From Salinispirillum sp049115955 (GTDB lineage: Bacteria; Pseudomonadota; Gammaproteobacteria; Pseudomonadales; Natronospirillaceae), in contig JAGDZJ010000008.1 of the NCBI GenBank assembly GCA_049115955.1, forward strand, positions 62,001 to 126,000: DNA of 64,000 bases. The letters are read 5' to 3'. Every line of letters begins with the position of its first letter. Positions within the stretch are counted from its first letter, which is position 1. Shown here in pieces: positions 1 through 8,317 of this stretch. The position numbers and the translations under genes were made by a program. The notes under the pieces are model-generated. The model saw only the letters and a program-made list of their open reading frames with translations. It ran no database searches and was not told the origin of the DNA.

Positions 1-1145
1 TCCACGTACCACTGGTCCGTTAACCAGGGCTCAACGGCAACGCCAGAGCGATCACCTTTCGGGACTTGCAAGGTATGGTCTTTCACTTCAGCCAGCAAAC
101 CGGCCGCATCAAAGGCGGCGACAATCAGCTTGCGCGCGTCGTAGCGGTCGAGGCCAGCGTATTCGGCGGGCAACGTGGTATCAAAGTCTACCCACTCGGT
201 ACCGTCGTATTGAAATGCTTGGGCCTCAGCCAGAATGCAGGCGTTCTCGTCGAACACATTCACCAAGGCTACAGAATGGCGCTTACCGACTTGGTAGTCG
301 TTGAAGTCGTGCGCGGGGGTGATCTTCACACAGCCCGAACCGAATTCCATGTCGACGTAGTCGTCAGCGATGATGGGGATTCGGCGGCCAACCAGTGGCA
401 GCTCAACAAACTGACCCACCAAAGAAGCATAACGCCCGTCTTTGGGGTGCACGGCAACGGCGGTGTCGCCCAACATGGTTTCCGGGCGAGTGGTAGCAAC
501 CACCAGATACGTTTGACCGTCGGAGGTCTTGGCGCCGTCCGCTAATGGGTAGCGGAAGTGCCACAGGTGGCCTTGCTCTTCTTTGTTCTCAACTTCTAAG
601 TCGGAAATTGCCGTGTGCAGTTTCGGGTCCCAGTTGACGAGGCGCTTGCCACGATAAATCAGGCCTTCTTCGTGTAAGCGCACAAACACTTCGCGTACCG
701 CGTTGGACAATCCGTCGTCCATGGTGAAGCGCTCACGCGACCAATCGACAGAATCACCCAGTTGGCGCATTTGTTCGGTAATGGTGCCGCCTGACTTGGC
801 TTTCCATTCCCAGATCTTATCGATAAAGGTTTCGCGGCCCAGTTCGTGGCGCTTTATGCCTTGCTCGGCCAGTTGGCGTTCAACCACCATTTGGGTGGCG
901 ATACCGGCGTGGTCGGTGCCCGGCTGCCACAAGGTGTTGCTGCCCATCATGCGTTGATAACGGGTCAAAGCGTCCATGATGGTGTGCTGGAAGGCATGCC
1001 CCATGTGCAGACTGCCGGTGACATTAGGCGGTGGGATCATGATGCTGAACGCATCACCTTGGCCGGAGGGGGCAAAGTAGTTTTTATCTTCCCAATGTTG
1101 GTAGTGTTTCTGCTCAATGTCCTGCGGACGATACGTCTTATCCAT
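1..1145 (-). CDS. valS: Valine--tRNA ligase, N-terminal part (runs off the window edge)
   Basis: Charges tRNA-Val with valine in the cytoplasm and edits mischarged threonine. Reading the minus strand from the ATG at 1145 gives about 381 residues starting MDKTYRPQDIEQKHYQHWE. The class I signature follows near residues 40-50 as PPPNVTGSLHMGH, the HIGH-type ATP-binding motif. The editing-domain stretch TTRPETMLGDTAVAVHP follows further on. The KMSKS loop and C-terminal coiled coil lie outside the window. holC is immediately upstream on the same strand, 75 bp away, the usual holC-valS pairing. Truncation is due only to the window boundary; no frameshift was seen. Confidence 0.97.
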   Translation of the reverse strand, partial: MDKTYRPQDIEQKHYQHWEDKNYFAPSGQGDAFSIMIPPPNVTGSLHMGHAFQHTIMDALTRYQRMMGSNTLWQPGTDHAGIATQMVVERQLAEQGIKRHELGRETFIDKIWEWKAKSGGTITEQMRQLGDSVDWSRERFTMDDGLSNAVREVFVRLHEEGLIYRGKRLVNWDPKLHTAISDLEVENKEEQGHLWHFRYPLADGAKTSDGQTYLVVATTRPETMLGDTAVAVHPKDGRYASLVGQFVELPLVGRRIPIIADDYVDMEFGSGCVKITPAHDFNDYQVGKRHSVALVNVFDENACILAEAQAFQYDGTEWVDFDTTLPAEYAGLDRYDARKLIVAAFDAAGLLAEVKDHTLQVPKGDRSGVAVEPWLTDQWYV

Positions 1146-1220
1146 GGGGTTCCGACTGTCAGTAGATGGGTGAAAATTGAATGCGAGAAGTATAACCGGA
1201 ATTGCCGTGTCGGTGCACTC

Positions 1221-1634
1221 CTACACCCGGTGGTTCTGCAACGGATAACCGCGCTCTTGATAGAATTTGTAATGCGCTCGTTTGGCGACTTTAAGCGCGT
1301 CTTCCTCAAAAACCACCTCAATCAAGCGGTGGAAGCGCGAAAAAGAGCTGGGTTGCTGGTGCGATAGATTGATCATCACATCGTGATGCGTGCCGCAGTC
1401 AACCGAGCTGGTGATGTTCACCGGCGCTTCGCCGTCCGCCAGTAGGCCATGTGGCACAAAGGATTCTGGACGATACGACCACAGCAGTTCGTTGAGCGTA
1501 TCCGCCCAGACCTCGTCGCAATGAATCAGCACTTGATGGCCCGAACGCCACGCTTTTTCGGCCAGACGACAGACATACAGCGCCGCGTCGTCGAATTGAT
1601 TGGCGCTTAGAATATGGAAATCGACTTTGGTCAT
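1221..1634 (-). CDS. holC: DNA polymerase III chi subunit
   Basis: Chi subunit of the replicative clamp loader. It links the psi subunit and clamp loader to single-strand binding protein. The 137-residue product starts MTKVDFHILSA and carries family-typical stretches such as LAEKAWRSGHQVLIHC and VNITSS; the length matches the family (about 140-150). It lies just upstream of valS, as in most gammaproteobacteria. The usual upstream partner pepA is about 10 kb away, with the regulator and glycerol transport module in between. The ATG at 1634 was chosen because the family begins with this short MxxxDFHxL motif. Confidence 0.93.
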   Translation of the reverse strand: MTKVDFHILSANQFDDAALYVCRLAEKAWRSGHQVLIHCDEVWADTLNELLWSYRPESFVPHGLLADGEAPVNITSSVDCGTHHDVMINLSHQQPSSFSRFHRLIEVVFEEDALKVAKRAHYKFYQERGYPLQNHRV

Positions 1635-1710
1635 GGAATGGTGACATCAGGCTGAAAACGAGCGCTAAGGATACCTGTGGAACGTGCCGTAGTGAAGTAA
1701 AGCGTCTGCC

Positions 1711-3654
1711 CTATAGGGAGCGCAGATACTTATACACCGTATTACGGCTCACGCCTGCGGCCTTAGCTGTGCGCGTAATATTTTTCCCATTGGCCAGATA
1801 CAACTGCGGAATCAACACCGCCGGGTCGGTGACGGGCATAACGATTGACTGAACAGGGCTTGCTGCAGGCGCTGGCGCGGAATCTAATGCTGGCGAGGTA
1901 GGCGTTGCGCCTGCATCTGGCAGGTCTTCATAGAAATCCGCTGGGAGATCCTCGGCACTTAACGGTTGTCCATCGGCCATGGCCAGCGCCACTTTTAACA
2001 CGTTGACCAGTTGGCGCATGTTGCCGGGCCAAGGGTGGCGAAACAACATCGCCTGAATATCGGCGGGCAAGGCACCGTCTTCGTCCGTACGCAAACGCGA
2101 GTAAACGTAGCGAATCAGTGCTTCCTTGTCGTGACGCGTGCGCAACGGCGGCAGTTCCAAACTGAGGCCGGAAATTCGGTAGTAGAGGTCTTGGCGAAAG
2201 TTACCCAGTTCTACTTCTTCTTTTAGATTACGGTTGGTGGCGGAAATCAGCTTGATATCCACAGGGAACACTTCGCTGGAGCCAAGTGGCGTGACCACAC
2301 GTTCTTGCAATACCCGCAACAGGCGTGATTGCACATTCATCGGCATCTCGCCTATTTCGTCCAGAAACAAGGTGCCTTTGTGAGCGCGCCGAATCAGCCC
2401 GACCGAGCCTTTGGTATGGGCACCAGTAAAAGCGCCTTTCTCATAACCAAACAATTCAGACTCTACCAATTCCGTTGGAATCGAAGCGCAGTTGACGGCG
2501 ACTAAGTTCTCTTTGTGGCGGCTGCTGTGGTAGTGCAGCGAGCGGACAAAGATCTCTTTACCCGCACCGGTTTCCCCACGAATCAGGATGGGAATGTCTT
2601 TCTCGATGATCTTGCGGGCTTGGTTCAACACCTGCCGGACGCGTGTGTCGCCGTGTTCGAGTTCTTCGTAGGGTATGACGTCATCGGGCATGGCTTTGCG
2701 CGGCGCCGGGGCTTGATAATTCGGGTCGTTGCGAAAATCGGGTACAGTCAACTTAGGGGCCGTAGGCGGGTTGACCTTCACCCAGACGCGGAAGCGCTCC
2801 AACACCCGCAACGACAGCGGCATGCTGGGCGGCTGCTGGCGAATTTCGCGCATGGTGCAGCCGAACACAGCCTCAACGTGCAACAGCGCTAGGTCGTGTG
2901 CGAGTACCGCGGAGGCCCGGCGGTTGGCTGACACTATGGTGCCGTTTTCGTCCAACACAATCAGCCCGGACCAATGGCTCTCCAGGCTGCCAATGTTGGT
3001 GTTGAAGGCCAGAATGTAGTGTTCACGTTCGAACGCCGCGTGAATGAGCTGATTTTCTACGGTCAGCGACATCAGTTTGACCATGCCTAAAGTATGGTCT
3101 TGCGGCAGGTAAGCGTCGGACGAAATGTCCAACACACCAATTAATTCTTTCCGCGTATCAAATATGGGCGATGCGGCACCCACCATGTATCGATTGGCGC
3201 GCAAGAAGTGCTCGTCGCGGCTGACCTGTATGGCTTGCCCACTGGCGAGGGCTGTACCAATGGCGTTGGTGCCTACGCCGACTTCTTGCCAGCGGTGGCC
3301 GGGCACAAGGCCATGTTCGCCACGACTGCGAAAACGATTAGCCCCCCAAGTGTTCAACACATGCCCTTGTCGGTCGGCCAGAACAATCACGCACGCCGAA
3401 TTCGACAGGATGTTCTCGTAGTAGGGCAGCACTTCGTTCTCGGTGGTCTTCACCAGGTCATGGTGTTCTTCAATCAACGAACTGACCTGACCTGCACGCA
3501 CGTCACCGTAGTCCGGCTTAGTCGTGTGCGACAGCCCAAAGGACTCGCAACGATACCAGGACGCTTCAATCAGTTCCTTGTGAGAAGGCTCCTGCTCTGA
3601 CGTGCTCGACAACGGGTCTGTAGGCTCTGTTGGTTGAGCTTCGGGTTCAATCAT
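1711..3654 (-). CDS. Sigma-54-dependent transcriptional activator, AcoR/DhaR type
   Basis: Enhancer-binding protein of 647 residues. Domains in order: a GAF-like sensor (about residues 75-215, including VGVGTNAIGTALASGQ), a PAS-like segment (about 230-300), a sigma-54 AAA+ domain with Walker A GETGAGKE near 358, the sigma-54 contact loop GAFTGA near 406 and Walker B GTLFLDEIGEMP, and a Fis-type helix-turn-helix at the C-terminus (ARTAKAAGVSRNTVYKYLRS). The layout is that of AcoR and DhaR, activators of acetoin or glycerol/dihydroxyacetone genes. It is divergent from the glycerol ABC operon, so that operon is the likely target (inference). The ATG at 3654 follows AAGAAG at a good distance; a GTG at 3687 would add 11 residues. 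Its own ligand is unknown. Confidence 0.85.
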   Translation of the reverse strand: MIEPEAQPTEPTDPLSSTSEQEPSHKELIEASWYRCESFGLSHTTKPDYGDVRAGQVSSLIEEHHDLVKTTENEVLPYYENILSNSACVIVLADRQGHVLNTWGANRFRSRGEHGLVPGHRWQEVGVGTNAIGTALASGQAIQVSRDEHFLRANRYMVGAASPIFDTRKELIGVLDISSDAYLPQDHTLGMVKLMSLTVENQLIHAAFEREHYILAFNTNIGSLESHWSGLIVLDENGTIVSANRRASAVLAHDLALLHVEAVFGCTMREIRQQPPSMPLSLRVLERFRVWVKVNPPTAPKLTVPDFRNDPNYQAPAPRKAMPDDVIPYEELEHGDTRVRQVLNQARKIIEKDIPILIRGETGAGKEIFVRSLHYHSSRHKENLVAVNCASIPTELVESELFGYEKGAFTGAHTKGSVGLIRRAHKGTLFLDEIGEMPMNVQSRLLRVLQERVVTPLGSSEVFPVDIKLISATNRNLKEEVELGNFRQDLYYRISGLSLELPPLRTRHDKEALIRYVYSRLRTDEDGALPADIQAMLFRHPWPGNMRQLVNVLKVALAMADGQPLSAEDLPADFYEDLPDAGATPTSPALDSAPAPAASPVQSIVMPVTDPAVLIPQLYLANGKNITRTAKAAGVSRNTVYKYLRSL

Positions 3655-3995
3655 GGCGTTACTTCTTGTTGTATTTATTATCTGCACTCATGACCGCACT
3701 GTGAAACATCAGTGACTGGTCACGGTGTGCAGTTGTACTACAAGTGTTCAGTGTTGAACAGTTTGAATTGTTCACCGTTAACACTTTTGAACAAAAATGA
3801 ACGTTCATTAATTTTCTACCGAATGGTCAAAATACGCCATCTATTTAAATAAATACTATATAAAACAATAAGATAAAAATAATTTTCGCAAATGTTCGAT
3901 TTCTGGCATGCATGTTGTAACTGTACCCGCAAGCTGGGTTGATCATCACAAGGTGACAGCACTGGCACGATAAAAATAACAAGTGGGTATGAAAC
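3655..3995. promoter_or_regulatory. Divergent control region: palindromic activator sites and a sigma-54-like promoter
   Basis: This 341 bp gap separates the activator from glpS and holds no gene. It contains TGTTCA-GTGT-TGAACA (3745-3760), a perfect 6+6 palindrome of the TGT-N10-ACA type used by enhancer-binding proteins; a further TGTTCA (3769-3774) and TGAACA (3788-3793); the perfect palindrome AATGAACGTTCATT (3796-3809); and GTGAC-TG-GTCAC (3712-3723) near the activator start. A -24/-12 match, TGGCATGCATGTTGTA, lies at 3904-3919 with the correct 10 bp between GG and GT (consensus GC). The rest is AT-rich (3811-3900). Spacing of sites about 100-160 bp upstream of the -24/-12 element suits sigma-54 activation. 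Confidence 0.6.
3904..3919 (+). promoter_or_regulatory. Candidate sigma-54 promoter of glpSTPQUV
   Basis: TGGCATG-CATG-TTGTA matches the sigma-54 consensus TGGCACR-N4-TTGCW apart from C to T in the -24 block and C to T in the -12 GC. It lies 76 bp upstream of the glpS start, on the correct strand, next to a sigma-54 activator gene. Confidence 0.5.
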
Positions 3996-5084
3996 ATGTC
4001 TTTAATTCTGGAGAACGTCAGCCGGGTTGTTGACGGGCAGGACTGGATAACCGACGTCAGTCTGACCCTAGAACCGGGCTCGTTTAATGTATTACTCGGA
4101 CGTACGCTAGCAGGCAAGACCACATTGATGCGCTTGATGGCCGGGTTGGATCGTCCGACTCGTGGTCGTGTGTTGATGAACGGTGTGGACGTTACCGGTG
4201 TATCCGTGCGTGATCGCAACCTGTCGATGGTCTATCAACAGTTCATCAATTATCCAAACCTCACGGTGTACGACAACATAGCGTCGCCACTGAAGTTGGC
4301 AAAAATGCCCGCTAAGGTGATTCAAGAGCGCGTGCGTGAAACCGCGAGTATGTTGCACATTGAAAATCTGCTCGATCGCTACCCCATGGAGTTGTCGGGC
4401 GGGCAGCAGCAGCGCACCGCCATGGCACGTGCCTTGGTTAAAGATGCGCAACTGATTCTGTTCGATGAACCCTTAGTGAATCTGGACTACAAACTGCGCG
4501 AAGAATTGCGTGAAGAGCTGCGTGCGCTGTTCAAAGTCCGTAATTGCATCGCGGTTTACGCCACTACAGAACCGAACGAAGCGCTTGCGCTGGGTGGTTA
4601 CACCGCTGTAATGCATGAAGGCCGATTGCTGCAATACGGTAAAACACCGGATGTCTATCATCGTCCTACCGACATCGTGACCGCAGAAATGTTTTCTGAG
4701 CCGCCGATCAATGTGGTCAAAGGCCAGGTGTCAGAAACAGAGGTCACGTTCGACGATACCGTGCATTTTCAGCTCAATGCCGATCTGCGCAATCTGGAAC
4801 CGGGTCAGTACAACTTCGGTGTGCGCGCCTCCCACATTGGCTTGGTACCGCACGCGGACGATGACTTGGAGTTGCCAGTGACGGTAGATCTGGCCGAAAT
4901 CAGTGGCTCGGAAACCTTTCTGCATGTACGCAACGATCACTTTAATTTGGTGCTGCACCTGTCCGGCGTGCACGAGTATCACGTCGACGAGAAGATCAAA
5001 GTGTACTTCCCCACGCACAAACTCTACGCCTTCGATCTCGACGGCAAGTTTGTGCACGGTCCGCGTCGCCTGGTAGGAGCATGA
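3996..5084 (+). CDS. glpS: Glycerol ABC transporter ATP-binding protein GlpS
   Basis: One of two different ATPase subunits energising a glycerol importer of the rhizobial GlpSTPQUV type. In 362 residues: an atypical Walker A GRTLAGKT (35-42), Q-loop region MVYQQF, an intact signature LSGGQQQR (133-140), Walker B LILFDE (153-158), and a MalK-like C-terminal regulatory domain. The switch (H-loop) position reads ATTEPNEA instead of VTHDQ.EA, so the usual histidine is missing. It is the first gene of the operon, and GlpT starts two bases after its stop. The GRTLAGKT-type Walker A and the gene order identify the family; substrate identity is inferred from that family. Confidence 0.87.
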   Translation: MSLILENVSRVVDGQDWITDVSLTLEPGSFNVLLGRTLAGKTTLMRLMAGLDRPTRGRVLMNGVDVTGVSVRDRNLSMVYQQFINYPNLTVYDNIASPLKLAKMPAKVIQERVRETASMLHIENLLDRYPMELSGGQQQRTAMARALVKDAQLILFDEPLVNLDYKLREELREELRALFKVRNCIAVYATTEPNEALALGGYTAVMHEGRLLQYGKTPDVYHRPTDIVTAEMFSEPPINVVKGQVSETEVTFDDTVHFQLNADLRNLEPGQYNFGVRASHIGLVPHADDDLELPVTVDLAEISGSETFLHVRNDHFNLVLHLSGVHEYHVDEKIKVYFPTHKLYAFDLDGKFVHGPRRLVGA

Positions 5085-5085
5085 C

Positions 5086-6192
5086 ATGGCACAGATAACG
5101 TTAAACGCATTGGCGCACAGCTATTCGACAAACCCGACCAGTGATGCCGACTACGCCATTCGGCAAATGCAGCACGTTTGGGAGCAGGGCGGTGCCTATG
5201 CCCTGTTGGGCCCTTCGGGCTGTGGTAAATCCACTTTGCTGAACATCATTTCCGGGCTATTGGCTCCTTCTAATGGGGAGGTGCTGTTCGACGACACAGT
5301 TGTGAATGACTTGCCACCGGAAGAGCGCAACATCGCACAGGTTTTCCAGTTTCCCGTGATCTACGACACCATGACGGTGTTCGACAATTTGGCCTTTCCT
5401 CTGCGCAACATGAAGGTGCCCGAGCATAAGGTGAAGCCTAAGGTGCATGAGGTCGCAGACATTCTGGACCTGTCCAAACTGCTGAAGCGTAAGGCGAAAA
5501 ACCTGACCGCCGATGAAAAACAGAAAGTGTCCATGGGACGCGGCTTAGTGCGCGATGACGTATCCGCCATTCTGTTTGATGAGCCGTTAACGGTCATCGA
5601 CCCGCAATTGAAGTGGAAGCTGCGCCGCAAGCTCAAGCAGATTCATGAGCAATTCAACATCACCATGGTGTACGTCACCCATGATCAGCTGGAAGCCTCA
5701 ACGTTCGCCGACAAAATTGCTCTGATGTACGAAGGTCAGATAGTGCAGTTTGGTTCACCGCGCGAGCTGTTTGAAAATCCGGCTCATACCTTTGTGGGTT
5801 ACTTCATTGGGAGCCCCGGTATGAACTTTCTAGAAGTCACCTTGGGCGACGAAGGCTTTGATTTCAACGGTTTGATCGTTCCAGCTCCTAATGCTGTGCT
5901 GTCAACGGTGCGCCGTATGGGCTCTGACAACATCAAAGTTGGTATTCGTCCAGAGTTTGTTCACGTATGGGACGACAAGAACGACGAAGCCTATGAGGTA
6001 GACGTTAAGGACATAGAAGACCTTGGCACCTACCGCATCATGTCGTTCGTGTTTCGTGGCGTCACCATGAAGGCCCGCCTGCACGAAGACCAAAAGCTGC
6101 CCGAGCGTAAGGCGTGGATCAGCTTTCCGGAACAATGGATCAAAGTGTATGTCGACGAATTCCTGGTGGAGGTGACCAATGAACAAGATTGA
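5086..6192 (+). CDS. glpT: Glycerol ABC transporter ATP-binding protein GlpT
   Basis: Second ATPase of the transporter, 368 residues; not the major-facilitator glycerol-3-phosphate antiporter also called GlpT. Walker A GPSGCGKS (42-49), Walker B AILFDE (161-166) and the H-loop YVTHDQLEAS (His199) are intact. The signature, expected as LSGGQ, reads LTADEKQ (140-146), so this site is degenerate. The C-terminal half is a MalK-type regulatory domain. It overlaps the next gene (permease) by 14 bp, showing tight co-translation. Together with GlpS it should form a heterodimer with one consensus and one degenerate ATP site. Confidence 0.87.
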   Translation: MAQITLNALAHSYSTNPTSDADYAIRQMQHVWEQGGAYALLGPSGCGKSTLLNIISGLLAPSNGEVLFDDTVVNDLPPEERNIAQVFQFPVIYDTMTVFDNLAFPLRNMKVPEHKVKPKVHEVADILDLSKLLKRKAKNLTADEKQKVSMGRGLVRDDVSAILFDEPLTVIDPQLKWKLRRKLKQIHEQFNITMVYVTHDQLEASTFADKIALMYEGQIVQFGSPRELFENPAHTFVGYFIGSPGMNFLEVTLGDEGFDFNGLIVPAPNAVLSTVRRMGSDNIKVGIRPEFVHVWDDKNDEAYEVDVKDIEDLGTYRIMSFVFRGVTMKARLHEDQKLPERKAWISFPEQWIKVYVDEFLVEVTNEQD

Positions 6193-7057
6193 AAGCAATA
6201 AAGGTTGGCTGTTTGTTCTGCCGGTATTCGTCATCGTCGCGTTCTCCGCCATCATCCCGCTGATGACGGTGGTGAACTACTCCGTACAGGACGTGTTCGA
6301 TACCAATACGCGCTTTTTTACCGGCACCGAATGGTATCGGGAAATGTTGAACAACCCGAACTTGCGCAGTGCCTTGGGTCGCCAGTTTGCGTTTTCGTTC
6401 ACCATTTTGCTGATTCAGGTGCCTCTGGGCATCGGCGTCGCCTTGTTGATGCCAAAGAAAGGTGCTGCCGCATCTTGGAGCCTGGTCTTGGTGGCATTGC
6501 CATTGCTGATACCGCTGAACGTAGTCGGTACTATTTGGCAAATTTTCACCCGTGGCGACATCGGATTAATGGGCTGGGGCCTGCGTGAAATGGGCTATGC
6601 GTACAATATCTCACGCAGTTCCGTGGACGCGTGGGGCACCATCATTCTGATGGACGTCTGGCATTGGACACCGCTGATCGCCTTGCTGTGTTACAGCGGA
6701 CTGCGGGCCATTCCTGAGGCGTATTATCAGGCAGCTCGCATTGATCGTGCCTCGAAATGGGCGATCTTCCGTTACATTCAACTGCCGAAACTGACCAACG
6801 TACTCATTATTGGTGTGCTGCTGCGCTTCATGGACTCCTTCATGATTTACGCCGAGCCCTTTGTTTTGACGGGCGGCGGGCCAGGCAGCTCGACCACCTT
6901 CCTGAGTCAGGCATTGACGGCCATGGCCATCGGCCAGTTCGACATCGGCCCTGCCGCTGCCTTCTCACTCATCTATTTCTTGATCATTTTGCTCGTGAGC
7001 TGGGTGTTCTACACCACCATCATGCACATGCAAAAAGACAAGAACGGTATCGAATAA
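6179..7057 (+). CDS. glpP: Glycerol ABC transporter permease GlpP
   Basis: Inner membrane permease, 292 residues, with about six hydrophobic helices (the first WLFVLPVFVIVAFSAIIPLM, residues 10-29). It carries the type I importer coupling loop EAYYQAARIDRASKWAIF (about 180-197), matching the EAA..DGA..w..F consensus that docks on the ATPase. It is the MalF/UgpA-class partner, fourth from last in the operon, overlapping glpT. Glycerol specificity is inferred from operon composition. Confidence 0.87.
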   Translation: MNKIESNKGWLFVLPVFVIVAFSAIIPLMTVVNYSVQDVFDTNTRFFTGTEWYREMLNNPNLRSALGRQFAFSFTILLIQVPLGIGVALLMPKKGAAASWSLVLVALPLLIPLNVVGTIWQIFTRGDIGLMGWGLREMGYAYNISRSSVDAWGTIILMDVWHWTPLIALLCYSGLRAIPEAYYQAARIDRASKWAIFRYIQLPKLTNVLIIGVLLRFMDSFMIYAEPFVLTGGGPGSSTTFLSQALTAMAIGQFDIGPAAAFSLIYFLIILLVSWVFYTTIMHMQKDKNGIE

Positions 7058-7069
7058 GGGGATGTCCAC

Positions 7070-7966
<897 letters not shown>

Positions 7967-7982
7967 TAGGGGAGTATGCACA

Positions 7983-8255
7983 ATGAGTTGGATGGTTTGG
8001 ACTGTACCCACCGCGGGATTCTTCACCGGTATTGCTTTACTGCTCACCGGTATGTCGATCTGGCAGTATTTTTCACCGTCGATTGAGCGTAAGGGCTTGT
8101 TGCCCATTAGTACCACGCGCGGCGATCGACTGTTCATTGGTTTGTTGACCAGCGCCTATATCCATTTGGCCGTGGTCGGATTCACAGACTTTCACGTTTT
8201 GGTGGCTACCGGTGTATCGGCGATCTGGATGATCGCAGTGATGCGCTGGGGCTGA
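7983..8255 (+). CDS. glpU: GlpU, small DUF2160 membrane protein of the glycerol transporter
   Basis: A 90-residue protein with three hydrophobic segments (about residues 5-27, 48-66 and 70-88), matching the DUF2160 family of small integral membrane proteins found in glpSTPQUV operons. The ATG at 7983 follows GGGGAG at a good distance; an in-frame ATG at 7947 lies inside glpQ and was rejected. It sits between the permeases and the binding protein. Its role is not established; an accessory subunit or assembly factor is a reasonable inference. Confidence 0.85.
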   Translation: MSWMVWTVPTAGFFTGIALLLTGMSIWQYFSPSIERKGLLPISTTRGDRLFIGLLTSAYIHLAVVGFTDFHVLVATGVSAIWMIAVMRWG

Positions 8256-8317
8256 CAAAGAAGTAAAGGACTGCATTTGAACGCAAGGAAGCAAACAAAG
8301 TAAGCAACGAGGTTAAC

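Noticed and set aside
3961..3990. Second sigma-54 promoter starting TGGCACG near glpS
   Set aside because: The -24 half is perfect but the -12 half (AAATA) has no GC, so it is unlikely to be used.
5086..6192. Glycerol-3-phosphate antiporter GlpT
   Set aside because: The shared symbol is misleading: this is an ABC ATPase with Walker motifs and no membrane helices.
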